From contig CANHKJ010000001.1 of the NCBI GenBank assembly GCA_947460915.1, positions 1 to 48,152 on the forward strand: a stretch of DNA of 48,152 nt. The letters run 5' to 3'. The notes under the pieces are model-generated. The model had not been told where the DNA came from and did no database searches. It saw only the letters and a list, made by a program, of their open reading frames with translations. The DNA comes from Verrucomicrobiia bacterium. GTDB taxonomy: Bacteria > Verrucomicrobiota > Verrucomicrobiia > Verrucomicrobiales > Akkermansiaceae. The first letter of the stretch is position 1. Each line of letters starts with the position of its first letter. A program made the translations under genes and the position numbers. Shown here in pieces: positions 8,565 to 15,867 of this stretch.

Positions 8565-9329
8565 ATGATCGAATTTGTTGCAATGATTCCTGCATGCTTA
8601 TCACAGACGACACCGACGGGGGGCTCGGGCTTTATGGGCATTCACATGGGCTACCTCCTTGTCATGGGTGGTACAATGTTGCTAAGCTTTTTGATATCTT
8701 CGACGCTCAAGCGGCGGTTTCATGAGTATTCACAGATTCCGCTGCGCATTACGGGTGCTCAAGTCGCAGAGATGATGTTGCGGCAAAATGGAATTCACGA
8801 CGTCAAGGTGATGCACACGCCAGGACACCTGACGGACCACTATGATCCGACGAATAAGACGGTGAACTTAAGCGAGTCAGTGTATCACCAAAACAGTGTT
8901 GCAGCGGCAGCTGTTGCAGCCCATGAGTGCGGCCACGCAGTTCAGCATCAAACGGCTTATGCTTGGCTGGGTTTCCGCTCACGGATGGTGCCGATGGTCA
9001 ACATTGCAAGCCAGTTAATGAATGTTGTGATGCTTCTGGGCGTGGTTGGCATGTTTGCACTTGGCAATGGCGCGCTGATCTGGGTGATTGTCGCCTGCCT
9101 TGGTGTCACTACTGCCTTTGCTTTGGTGACATTACCTGTGGAGTTCGATGCGAGTCGACGTGCGATGGTATGGCTGGAAAGCAGTGGTCTGGCCAATAGT
9201 ATGGAGCATGATCGGGCGAAAAATGCACTTTTTTGGGCTGCCATGACTTATGTGGCTGGCGCTATTGGCTCAGCTGCGATGCTAGTCTACTACCTCATGC
9301 AAGTTATGGGTGCTCGTCGCGAGGAGTAA
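8565..9329 (+). CDS. Membrane zinc metallopeptidase, YugP family
   Basis: 254 residues, the usual size of the YugP / neutral zinc metallopeptidase 2 family. It has an N-terminal membrane segment (GYLLVMGGTMLLSFLISS), then a domain with the gluzincin-type HECGH in AAHECGHAVQHQ. Further membrane helices follow (MNVVMLLGVVGMFALG and VIVACLGVTTAFALV). The downstream VEFDASRRAM carries the likely third zinc ligand Glu, and a C-terminal helix ends the protein. Substrates of this family are not well defined; a role in membrane protein turnover is inferred. The ATG at 8565 fits the promoter just upstream; a later Met (GFMGIHMGYLL) is possible. Confidence 0.88.
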   Translation: MIEFVAMIPACLSQTTPTGGSGFMGIHMGYLLVMGGTMLLSFLISSTLKRRFHEYSQIPLRITGAQVAEMMLRQNGIHDVKVMHTPGHLTDHYDPTNKTVNLSESVYHQNSVAAAAVAAHECGHAVQHQTAYAWLGFRSRMVPMVNIASQLMNVVMLLGVVGMFALGNGALIWVIVACLGVTTAFALVTLPVEFDASRRAMVWLESSGLANSMEHDRAKNALFWAAMTYVAGAIGSAAMLVYYLMQVMGARREE

Positions 9330-9334
9330 TCCAA

Positions 9335-9362
9335 CCGTTTCGCTTCCTAACGGATGTTTTTT
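9335..9362 (+). terminator. Weak terminator-like hairpin after the peptidase gene
   Basis: CCGTT (9335-9339), 9-base loop, AACGG (9349-9353), then a T run at 9357-9362. The stem is only five pairs and the T run starts three bases late. Confidence 0.3.
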
Positions 9363-9363
9363 C

Positions 9364-9392
9364 TTGGCACTCTCGATATGCTGTGCTATGAA
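9364..9392 (+). promoter_or_regulatory. Putative sigma70 promoter of the cystathionine gamma-synthase-like gene
   Basis: TTGGCA (9364-9369), 17-base spacer, TATGAA (9387-9392), then 11 bases to ATG 9404, predicting a leader of about 4 bases. Confidence 0.45.
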
Positions 9393-9403
9393 ATTCGCCG
9401 AGG

Positions 9404-10873
9404 ATGCGAAACTTTTTACAGAATCCAGCGTGGACGGAAGAAGACTTGGGCATCGCTCTACCTGACTCACTTCATGCAGTATCAGTCTGCTTGCCTACAT
9501 GGAAAGCGATTGTCGATTACGAAGAGGGGCGAGATCGTGTGGTGCGCAAGATGAGATTGGGCTATCCACGTTTTTTTCGCCATCCTGCCGTCGAGAGGTT
9601 GTTTGAAGTGGCACGAAAGGAGTTGGCTGTGGACGGGCAAAATGTGGTAATTTTTCCCTCTCGCGTCTCTGCTCAACGTGCCCAGCGTTACGTAGAAAGA
9701 CGTGCGGAAGTGGCGACACGCATCGCGAGTTTCCATGGATTACAAGCTTTGATTGTCCCTGAAAAAGCAGCGCAAACAGCTGTCGATTACTGGAGGTTTT
9801 CGGGCGAAGTTGTGAGCAGTCGTCAGGCAATTGACATACTCGATGGCAATACGCCTCCTTCTGGCAGATCGAAAATTCTACGCGCTAAGATTGGTCGGAT
9901 CGTGGGTGCTGGCAAGGATCAAATTTTTGTGTTTGCTAGTGGTATGGCCGCATGCACCTCAGTATTGCGTAGCTTACCTGGTTTGCGCATGGGAAAGAAA
10001 ACGTTGCAGATTGAGTTCCCGTATGTCGATTGCCTGAAAGTGCAGGAAATGTTCGGTAATGGCGTGGTTTTCCTTAACGAGGGATCGGGTGAATCGCTCG
10101 ATGAGGCCATCCATCGGATCAGACAGGGAGAATTTGCCGGTGTCTTTTTGGAGGTGCCTAGCAATCCATTACTGCGCACAGTGAATCTCACACGTGTGGC
10201 TGAGGCATGTCGTGCCGGAAGTACGCCTCTGATCATCGATGACTCTACGGCATGCCCTGGCAACATTGATGTACTGCGTTTTGCTGATGTGGTAACGACG
10301 AGTCTCACGAAGTGGATCTCTGGCTCAGGTGATGTGATGGCGGGCATGGCTGTGGTGCGGGAAGACAGCCCATTTAATGCGGATTTTTCCGTCGCACTGG
10401 CTGGAGAAGTATCCGAATGCGCCCCACTATATGCCGCAGACAGTCTTGCCCTTTTGGCGAATCTGAAAGAAAATGAATCGCTTTGGAAAGCGGCGAACGA
10501 ATCTGGCCTAGCTCTCGCCCAGATGCTGGCGGTTCATCCTTCAGTGGAAAAGGTATGGCATCCCTCGTTGACTTGCCGCGCAGAGTATGATGCCATTCGC
10601 AAGCCTGACGGCGGATATGGTGGCCTGCTCTCTTTTGTTTTGAAGTCGCCGAAAAAAACGGCGAAACTCTATGACACACTTCCTTTTTCTAAGGGGCCTA
10701 GTTTTGCCACTCCTTTCACTTTGATTTGTCCCTACGTATTGCTCGCGCACTATCGTGAGCTCCCGTGGGCCGAAGGATGTGGCGTGCCGGCGCATTTGAT
10801 TCGTGTAAGCTTGGGTATGGAAGGCTCTGAGGAAATCTGCAAGGCGTTTGCTGAGGCACTGGATTCACTGTAA
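9404..10873 (+). CDS. PLP-dependent cystathionine gamma-synthase-like enzyme (fungal Str2 type)
   Basis: 489 residues, longer than the ~390 of ordinary bacterial MetB. The first ~60 residues (IALPDSLHAVSVCLPTW, DYEEG, then KMRLGYPRFFRHP) resemble the N-terminal region of fungal cystathionine gamma-synthases instead of MetB (recalled family knowledge, not searched). The PLP fold follows: FASGMAACTSVLRSLPG, VPSNPLLRTVNL, the Asp in LIIDDSTACPGN, and the Schiff-base Lys303 in TTSLTKWISGSGD. The expected reaction is gamma-replacement of an activated homoserine with cysteine to give cystathionine, in the cytoplasm; another Cys/Met lyase activity is possible. Position 9404 is the only ATG in frame after an upstream stop at 9389. 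It is a single gene. Confidence 0.85.
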   Translation: MRNFLQNPAWTEEDLGIALPDSLHAVSVCLPTWKAIVDYEEGRDRVVRKMRLGYPRFFRHPAVERLFEVARKELAVDGQNVVIFPSRVSAQRAQRYVERRAEVATRIASFHGLQALIVPEKAAQTAVDYWRFSGEVVSSRQAIDILDGNTPPSGRSKILRAKIGRIVGAGKDQIFVFASGMAACTSVLRSLPGLRMGKKTLQIEFPYVDCLKVQEMFGNGVVFLNEGSGESLDEAIHRIRQGEFAGVFLEVPSNPLLRTVNLTRVAEACRAGSTPLIIDDSTACPGNIDVLRFADVVTTSLTKWISGSGDVMAGMAVVREDSPFNADFSVALAGEVSECAPLYAADSLALLANLKENESLWKAANESGLALAQMLAVHPSVEKVWHPSLTCRAEYDAIRKPDGGYGGLLSFVLKSPKKTAKLYDTLPFSKGPSFATPFTLICPYVLLAHYRELPWAEGCGVPAHLIRVSLGMEGSEEICKAFAEALDSL

Positions 10874-10967
10874 ACTTGAGATTGTCATCTTGCGCAAATT
10901 CACATGTTTTTTACGCAAAGTCTCATATACAAATCCGTGTTCTGGATGTAGCTTTATTCCACCTCGC

Positions 10968-11204
10968 ATGAACGCTATTGCAACAACCCAGTTTTCCAAG
11001 CTGTCACTTCGTGTAAATGAAACAAACGAAAACCATCACCTGTGGAATAATCGTGGTGTTTGGTGGTGCCATCTCACGATTCATCAGGCCGATGCTACGG
11101 CGAAACGCTTACGTTTTTCACTAAAAACGCGAGAAATTGAAAAGGCTCGCGAGCGCCGTGATCGGATTTTTCAAAAGCTCGAAACGTTGCAAATTGCGGT
11201 TTGA
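10968..11204 (+). CDS. Small protein resembling a stand-alone integrase arm-binding domain, copy 1
   Basis: 78 residues from ATG 10968. The core NENHHLWNNRGVWWCHLTIH then SLKTREIEKARERRD looks like the N-terminal arm-type DNA-binding domain of tyrosine recombinases. That domain has a short beta sheet with a conserved Trp-Trp/Trp-Tyr strand, a LSLKT-like strand and a basic helix beginning with a xxEA/EKAR segment. No catalytic recombinase domain follows. It is paralogous to the gene 330 bases downstream, with 41 of 55 core residues identical. A nucleic-acid-binding role, such as a small regulator or excision-like factor, is inferred. A start further upstream (10848) overlaps the previous gene and is unlikely. 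Confidence 0.65.
   Translation: MNAIATTQFSKLSLRVNETNENHHLWNNRGVWWCHLTIHQADATAKRLRFSLKTREIEKARERRDRIFQKLETLQIAV
11025..11171 (+). repeat. Diverged tandem duplication, unit 1
   Basis: This coding segment is matched by 11576-11721 about 550 bases downstream (for example GAAAACCATCA, then AATCGTGG, TGGTGGTGCCAT, ACGATTCA). The similarity starts and ends within the two small genes, and the differences fall mostly at third codon positions, implying selection on the proteins. Confidence 0.75.
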
Positions 11205-11533
11205 TTTCCTGTTACGTTACGCGGGATCATTAGCCCTTGTGACTGTCGTCTGCTCTGCTTTCTAGGTGGATCATTTGCCGTGTGATTGGACCATTGAATA
11301 GAATGTTAAAGTTGGATGTGTTTGAGAATTTTTCACACTCGGATCTTTTTACATGCGGCGCTAATACTTAATCTGTCTACTATTTGGCCTTGTGCTACTT
11401 TTTGTTTTCCTGCATTAAATGTTTTTTTCTCACGATCAAAACGGCATTTTAATTTGTACTATAAATTGACTCTGTACTCTTTTTTGTATTTTTTTGTTGC
11501 ACTTGTCATACAGAAACGTCAAATTCGTCGCGC
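11205..11533 (+). other. AT-rich intergenic region between the two small paralogues
   Basis: 329 bases, much richer in T runs than its surroundings. The one sizable open frame (11316-11537) is a hydrophobic by-product of T-rich sequence and is not called. Its right end holds the promoter-like pair of copy 2. No tRNA or other structured RNA was recognised. Confidence 0.5.
11497..11524 (+). promoter_or_regulatory. Putative promoter of small-protein copy 2
   Basis: TTGCAC (11497-11502), 16-base spacer, TCAAAT (11519-11524), then 9 bases to ATG 11534. Same geometry as the other near-leaderless promoters in the window, though the -10 box matches only four of six positions. Confidence 0.38.
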
Positions 11534-11758
11534 ATGAAAAAAACTGCAACAGTCGTGATGAAGATCAACGATGGAAATGAAAACCATCATCTTTGGAACA
11601 ATCGTGGAATCTGGTGGTGCCATGTGACGATTCACAAGGCTGATGCGACATCAGAGCGGATGCGTTTTTCTCTCAAGACGAAGGACGTCGAGAAAGCGCG
11701 TGAACGCCGAGATCGAATCTTTAAGAAGATCGCTGAGGTATACGACATTGCAGCGTAA
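11534..11758 (+). CDS. Small protein resembling a stand-alone integrase arm-binding domain, copy 2
   Basis: 74 residues. The core NENHHLWNNRGIWWCHVTIH and SLKTKDVEKARERRDRIF nearly repeats copy 1. Only the N-terminal ~15 residues differ strongly (MKKTATVVMKINDG against MNAIATTQFSKLSLRV), as expected for a duplicated domain with free N-termini. It has its own promoter-like sequence and a hairpin terminator right after, so it is likely an independent transcription unit. The fold assignment (arm-type or AP2-like DNA-binding sheet plus helix) is from the pattern of aromatic, SLKT and EKAR positions. Not recognised as any named family; function unknown. Confidence 0.7.
   Translation: MKKTATVVMKINDGNENHHLWNNRGIWWCHVTIHKADATSERMRFSLKTKDVEKARERRDRIFKKIAEVYDIAA
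11576..11721 (+). repeat. Diverged tandem duplication, unit 2
   Basis: Partner of 11025-11171. See that entry for the shared blocks. Confidence 0.75.
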
Positions 11759-11786
11759 AAGCTCGAAGTGTTTTTTAATAAAATAG

Positions 11787-11827
11787 CGCTAAAGGGAGTA
11801 ATCTTGCTTCTTTTAGCGTTTTTTTTT
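11787..11827 (+). terminator. Rho-independent terminator after small-protein copy 2
   Basis: CGCTAAA (11787-11793) pairs with TTTAGCG (11812-11818), extendable by a G-C pair past one bulged base, followed by nine Ts (11819-11827). Confidence 0.65.
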
Positions 11828-11882
11828 ATAAAAACGAAATCGGCGCGTGCTAAATTGTAAACTTTTCTTGCCAAGTTGGCAC

Positions 11883-11925
11883 AGGCTAGTCTAGCCTGAC
11901 GACGTCGTTCGGAGCCTTCTGCTCC
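11883..11925 (+). other. Three consecutive inverted repeats in the leader of the HD-domain gene
   Basis: AGGCTAG-T-CTAGCCT (11883-11897), the palindrome ACGACGTCGT (11899-11908) and GGAGC-CTTCT-GCTCC (11911-11925) follow one another with 1-2 base gaps, 30 bases before the start at 11955. They could be protein-binding sites or RNA hairpins. No known riboswitch was recognised. Confidence 0.5.
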
Positions 11926-11954
11926 CAGCGCGAATCAACCGAGCAAAAACGATT

Positions 11955-13631
11955 GTGGGATTTTGGGATGCTTTCAAACGATGGAGATTGGCTCAAAAGG
12001 GGCTGTCTTCGGGAAAAAAACGTCGGGTGTATGATGCGGAAGAGCGCATCTCATCGGTGCTAGGCAATGCCCGTTGGATCCACTGGTTGCTGTCTGCTGT
12101 TTTTGTGATTTGCTTTACCCTGCTAGTTGTAAATCAAGAGCCGTCATCGACTTTGGCTGGCCAAGAGGCAAAATCGGCCTGTGCCGCCATTGCTCTCTCG
12201 CTAACAGCGTTGGTAATGATCCGGATCAATCATCGTGAGTTACTGCGCAAAAATGGCGTGCTTTTGCTGTTATTAGGTGGTGTATTGTTGCAAGTTGTTC
12301 TGGTGCGTTTGATTTCCTATTGGGTCGACCTCAATGGAATGCAAGTGCAGTATAAGCTCCTATTGATTCCCTTTGCGCTGGCGCCGATGGTGCACTCGGT
12401 TTTGTTGGGACGAAGGGCCGGTACGTTTAGCGCGGTATTTGTTAGCATGGCGGGCACTTTGTTGGTTCCATCTGATGAAGTGATCGTTTATTTAATCATG
12501 AGTTTGGCGTGTGGCATTGCGGTGGTGATGCTTACGAGTCGTGTACGCAAACGAGTGCAGTTGTTACGCGCGGGTATTTATGCAGGTGCGCTAGCGCTGT
12601 TGTTTACGATTCTATTTGGCAAGGTGTTGCATTTGGATCGCATGCCGCAGACGACACAGATTATGTCGGACGGTACGATGTTTGTCGTCGCATTCTCGGT
12701 CGGCTTCATTACTGCCCTGATTGTGAGTGGGTTACTTCCTTTGCTTGAGGGGGCGTTTTCTTTGACTACCAACATCAGTTGGCTGGAGTTGGCCGACCTG
12801 AATCATCCGCTGCTTAAGCAAATGCAGCTCAACGCTCCGGGCACCTTTCATCATAGTTTAGTGGTGGCATCGTTGGCTGAATCAGCGGCAGAGGCAATTG
12901 GGGCTAATGCTGTATTGTGTCGGGCGAGCGCTTATTTTCATGATGTCGGGAAATTGAAAAAACCAGAATACTTCATCGAGAATCAATCTGAAGGGATGGA
13001 AAATCCGCATGACCTCTTGACTCCGACGATGAGCGCCTTGGTGATCATTGCCCATGTGAAAGATGGGGTGGACATGGCCCTGAAGCATAAACTCAATCCA
13101 AGAATCATCGATGCCATTCTGGAGCACCATGGTGACTCGATGGTGTATTACTTCTATCGCAAAGCGCAGGAGCAAAAAGCACTCGAACAAGATAAAGTGG
13201 GTAGGGGATTAGAGAATGTGGAAGATTTGCCGCAGATCGACGACAAAAACTTTCGTTACCCAGGCCCCCGTCCGAGGTCAAAGGAGACTGGGATTTTAAG
13301 CTTAGCAGATGCAATCGAAAGCGCTTCCCGTAGTCTGAAAAAACCCAATCCAATTAAGATTCGCGGGCTAGTCGATGATATCGTGAAGTCGCGGTGGAAT
13401 GATGGTCAGTTGGATGATTGCGCTCTTACATTACGCGATCTGACGCGGGTTAAGGAAAGCTTTGCTGCGACCCTACGCAGCATGATGCATAGTCGTATCA
13501 GTTACAATAAATCGGAAGAGGGTAGTGATCGTAAGTCCTCTGGTGGAAATAGTGTTGGAGATTCTACCATGGGACGTCAAATATTACCTCCTTCTTCGCC
13601 TGGTCCGGCCTCTGATGTTTCTCCATTATGA
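11955..13631 (+). CDS. PgpH/YqfF-like membrane HD-domain phosphohydrolase
   Basis: 558 residues. Several membrane helices lie between about 42 and 265. The C-terminal HD domain follows: FHHSLVVASLAESAAEAIG with the first His pair near 299-300, then SAYFHDVGKLKKPEYF with the HD at 329-330, NPHDLL, IIAHVKDGVDMA and ILEHHGD near 389-393. This is the pattern of 7TMR-HD proteins (PgpH), which in Firmicutes hydrolyse cyclic di-AMP. The large extracytoplasmic 7TMR-HDED region of PgpH is missing: only about 20 residues separate the first two helices, so ligand sensing would differ. Cyclic di-AMP as substrate is inferred only. The start is GTG 11955, with no in-frame ATG nearby. The stop overlaps ybeY by 4 bases (ATGA), the same order as in Firmicutes. 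Confidence 0.85.
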   Translation: MGFWDAFKRWRLAQKGLSSGKKRRVYDAEERISSVLGNARWIHWLLSAVFVICFTLLVVNQEPSSTLAGQEAKSACAAIALSLTALVMIRINHRELLRKNGVLLLLLGGVLLQVVLVRLISYWVDLNGMQVQYKLLLIPFALAPMVHSVLLGRRAGTFSAVFVSMAGTLLVPSDEVIVYLIMSLACGIAVVMLTSRVRKRVQLLRAGIYAGALALLFTILFGKVLHLDRMPQTTQIMSDGTMFVVAFSVGFITALIVSGLLPLLEGAFSLTTNISWLELADLNHPLLKQMQLNAPGTFHHSLVVASLAESAAEAIGANAVLCRASAYFHDVGKLKKPEYFIENQSEGMENPHDLLTPTMSALVIIAHVKDGVDMALKHKLNPRIIDAILEHHGDSMVYYFYRKAQEQKALEQDKVGRGLENVEDLPQIDDKNFRYPGPRPRSKETGILSLADAIESASRSLKKPNPIKIRGLVDDIVKSRWNDGQLDDCALTLRDLTRVKESFAATLRSMMHSRISYNKSEEGSDRKSSGGNSVGDSTMGRQILPPSSPGPASDVSPL

Positions 13632-14101
13632 GGCTTCACATTGCAATTGATGTTCAAAATCACCAAGCAGAAATTGATTTATCTGCTGGGGTAATTGCCT
13701 TGTTGCATGCTGCGGCACAAGATGCATGGCGCGAACTCGAGCGCGTGAAGCTTTCGGCAAATTCGGTGGATGAGCTCGATGCACTGGACATCGCAATGGT
13801 CGATCGCGTGGAATCGGATCGTGTGCACCGTGAGTTTATGGACATCGCTGGTGCTACAGATGTCATTACATTTCATCATGGTGAATTGCTGATTTGTCCT
13901 GATATTGCAAGTAGTCAAGCTGTTGAGTATGGTGAGCCAGTTTTGCGTGAATTACTCAGATACCTGGTTCATGGGATGTTGCACTTAGCGGGTTATCATG
14001 ATGCAGAGGCAGATGATAGGTCATGCATGGAGGCCGTGCAGGAGTGCATGGTGGCCAGTTTGTGGGTGCGTCATTTTGGGCATGAATACGAGGGTAAATG
14101 A
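13628..14101 (+). CDS. ybeY: Endoribonuclease / rRNA maturation factor YbeY
   Basis: 157 residues, standard for YbeY, a metal-dependent RNase for 16S rRNA 3' end processing and ribosome quality control. A divergent N-terminal half is followed by MDIAGATDVITFHHGELLIC, matching the usual TDVLSFP...GDI strand. The metal motif HGMLHLAGYHD follows at 115-125. The usual motif is HGxLHLxGYDH, so the last two residues are swapped here (His124-Asp125). His115, His119 and either His124 or Asp125 would bind zinc. The ATGA overlap with the HD gene indicates translational coupling. A ribosomal protein operon follows after 152 bases. Confidence 0.9.
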   Translation: MRLHIAIDVQNHQAEIDLSAGVIALLHAAAQDAWRELERVKLSANSVDELDALDIAMVDRVESDRVHREFMDIAGATDVITFHHGELLICPDIASSQAVEYGEPVLRELLRYLVHGMLHLAGYHDAEADDRSCMEAVQECMVASLWVRHFGHEYEGK

Positions 14102-14161
14102 GCGCGAAACGGGGAAAATGCACTTTTTTGCAGAAAATTTCACTTTTTTTTCATTTCATGC

Positions 14162-14189
14162 TTGCCAGAGGTTGAATCTCTGGTATCAA
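14162..14189 (+). promoter_or_regulatory. Putative promoter of the rpsM operon, with hairpin in the spacer
   Basis: TTGCCA (14162-14167), 16 bases, TATCAA (14184-14189), giving a leader of roughly 58 bases. A perfect inverted repeat CCAGAG-7-CTCTGG (14165-14183) lies inside the promoter and may be an operator. Confidence 0.4.
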
Positions 14190-14253
14190 CGCCGCCCCGC
14201 AACGCATCACCAACGTGCTGCATGCGCATTTAACGCGAATCTACGCAAACATC

Positions 14254-14622
14254 ATGGCCCGCATTTTCGGTATAGAAATTCCAAATGAGAAGCGCATCGA
14301 AGCTTCTCTTCCCTTCATTTATGGTATCGGTCGCCCGACAGCCACTAAAATCCTTGAGCAAGCCGGGATTGATCCCGATATCCGCACAGGACAGCTTTCC
14401 GAGGAACAACTCGTGAAAATCGCTCAAGCGATCCAGAGCAATGGCATTGCGATCGAAGGTGACCTTCGTCGTGAGCGTCAGGTTTCTCTGAAGCGCCTGA
14501 CATCCATCAATTGCCATCGTGGCATCCGTCACAAGCGTGGTTTGCCCGTTCGCGGTCAGCGCACCCGCACCAATGCTCGCACCCGCAAAGGTAAGAAGAA
14601 AACCGTTGGTGTTAAAAAATAA
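14254..14622 (+). CDS. rpsM: 30S ribosomal protein S13
   Basis: 122 residues. The N-terminus MARIFGIEIPNEKRIEASL and FIYGIGRPTATKILEQAGI are canonical S13, followed by the basic C-terminus GLPVRGQRTRTNARTRKGKK that contacts rRNA and P-site tRNA. ATG 14254 was chosen by homology; an upstream ATG at 14215 would add 13 residues. It is first of the rpsM-rpsK-rpsD cluster, 16 bases before rpsK. Confidence 0.97.
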   Translation: MARIFGIEIPNEKRIEASLPFIYGIGRPTATKILEQAGIDPDIRTGQLSEEQLVKIAQAIQSNGIAIEGDLRRERQVSLKRLTSINCHRGIRHKRGLPVRGQRTRTNARTRKGKKKTVGVKK

Positions 14623-14638
14623 TTAGATCTTGATTACT

Positions 14639-15166
14639 ATGTCCGAGGAAAACAACAATTCGATTGAACCACAAGCCGACGCAGTAGCAGAAGCTCCAGT
14701 CGCAGCACCAGCCGCCGAGGTTGTTGCTCCGAAAAAAGATGAGCGTCGCGATATTTTCGCTGAAATCGCCGGTGGCGAAGAGCAGGTGATTAAAATTCAC
14801 AAAGCGAAGGGCTCCAAAAACATTGCTAAAGGCATTGTTCACGTCACTTCAACTTTCAACAATACTCTCGTTTCCGTCACTGACGCCTTGGGCAATGCTC
14901 TTGGCTGGTCCAGCGCTGGTAAGATGGGTTTCAAAGGTTCCCGTAAGAGCACGGCTTATGCCGCTCAAGTGGTTTGCCAAGATGCCTGCCGCCAAGCGAT
15001 GGGTCACGGTCTCCGTGAAGCTGAAGTCCGCGTTAAGGGCCCAGGTTCAGGTCGTGAGTCCGCTGTCCGTGCCGTGCAAACCATTGGCATTGAAATCATC
15101 TCGATCGACGACGTGACACCCGTTCCACACAACGGTTGCCGCCCTAAGAAAGCTCGTCGCGTCTAA
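14639..15166 (+). CDS. rpsK: 30S ribosomal protein S11 with long acidic N-terminal extension
   Basis: 175 residues if started at ATG 14639, against about 129 in E. coli. The last ~120 residues are canonical S11: GIVHVTSTFNNTLVSVTD, GWSSAGKMGFKGSRKSTAYA, VKGPGSGRESAVRA and the end PVPHNGCRPKKARRV. The first ~50 residues form an Ala/Glu/Pro-rich, low-complexity extension (EAPVAAPAAEVVAPKK) with no counterpart in E. coli S11. Later starts within the normal S11 N-terminus are not available, so the extension is probably translated. It is second gene of the operon. Confidence 0.96.
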   Translation: MSEENNNSIEPQADAVAEAPVAAPAAEVVAPKKDERRDIFAEIAGGEEQVIKIHKAKGSKNIAKGIVHVTSTFNNTLVSVTDALGNALGWSSAGKMGFKGSRKSTAYAAQVVCQDACRQAMGHGLREAEVRVKGPGSGRESAVRAVQTIGIEIISIDDVTPVPHNGCRPKKARRV

Positions 15167-15193
15167 TTTTACATACATACTACTCACAAGATC

Positions 15194-15805
15194 ATGGCAC
15201 GTTATACAGGTCCACGCACACGAATCAGCCGCCGCTTCGGTGTGCCTTTGTTTGGTTCGAACAAATCACTCGAGCGTCGCAACTTCCCACCCGGTCAGCA
15301 TGGCATCCGCGCTGGTCGTAAGAAGAAGAGCGAATACTCGGTAGCTCTTGGCGAGAAGCAAAAGCTTCGTTTCCAATACGGCGTATTGGAAAAACAATTC
15401 CGCGGTTACTACGAAGAGGCTGCTCGCCGTCGTGGTATCACCGGTGAAATCATTCTTCAATTGCTTGAGCTCCGTCTCGATAATGTTTGCTACCGCCTCG
15501 GCTTCGGCAACTCTCGTCAGGCAGCTCGTCAGCTCGTCAATCACGGTCACGTTCTGGTGAACGGTCACGTTGTTGACATTGCAAGCTATCAGTGCAAAGC
15601 AGGTGATGTGATCAAACTTGGCGCTAAGCCATCTTCACAACAACTCGGTCTGCGCATGCTTGATTTGACACAAGCCGTACCATTGGTTGACTGGTTGACT
15701 CTGGATCGTTCCAATCTCACTGGCACCATTTCTCGCGTGCCTGAGCGTTCGGACGTAGATCCAATGGTCAATGAGCAGTTGATCGTGGAGCTTTACTCTC
15801 GCTAA
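15194..15805 (+). CDS. rpsD: 30S ribosomal protein S4
   Basis: 203 residues, normal length. The N-terminus MARYTGPRTRISRRFG and NFPPGQHG are followed by KSEYSVALGEKQKLRFQYGV. The S4 RNA-binding domain contains ELRLDNVCYRLGFGNSRQAARQLVNHGHVLVNG, and VELYSR ends the protein. S4 is a primary 16S rRNA binder and, in many bacteria, a translational regulator of this operon; no binding structure was identified here. In the common alpha operon rpoA and rplQ follow rpsD. Here the operon ends with a terminator and ppc lies convergent. Confidence 0.97.
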   Translation: MARYTGPRTRISRRFGVPLFGSNKSLERRNFPPGQHGIRAGRKKKSEYSVALGEKQKLRFQYGVLEKQFRGYYEEAARRRGITGEIILQLLELRLDNVCYRLGFGNSRQAARQLVNHGHVLVNGHVVDIASYQCKAGDVIKLGAKPSSQQLGLRMLDLTQAVPLVDWLTLDRSNLTGTISRVPERSDVDPMVNEQLIVELYSR

Positions 15806-15827
15806 TCGCAGCGCTCGCGCTCGATGC

Positions 15828-15863
15828 AAAAAAACCTCGTGGCTTACGCTGCGAGGTTTTTTT
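15828..15863. terminator. Bidirectional rho-independent terminator between rpsD and ppc
   Basis: A7-CCTCG (15828-15839), 12-base loop, CGAGG-T7 (15852-15863). The A and T runs make it functional in both directions, for rpsD on plus and ppc on minus. Confidence 0.85.
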
Positions 15864-15867
15864 GTGG

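Noticed and set aside
11316..11537. 73-codon hydrophobic frame between the small paralogues
   Set aside because: The composition follows from T-rich DNA (Phe, Leu, Tyr), and it overlaps the start of the next gene without a promoter or ribosome site.
10968..11758. The two small genes as remnants of one broken integrase
   Set aside because: Both are the same domain, each with its own start and stop, and no recombinase catalytic residues (Arg...HxxR...Tyr) occur in any nearby frame.
11883..11925. Known cyclic di-AMP riboswitch before the PgpH-like gene
   Set aside because: The stretch is far too short for the ydaO class, and no conserved core was seen; only the inverted repeats are reported.
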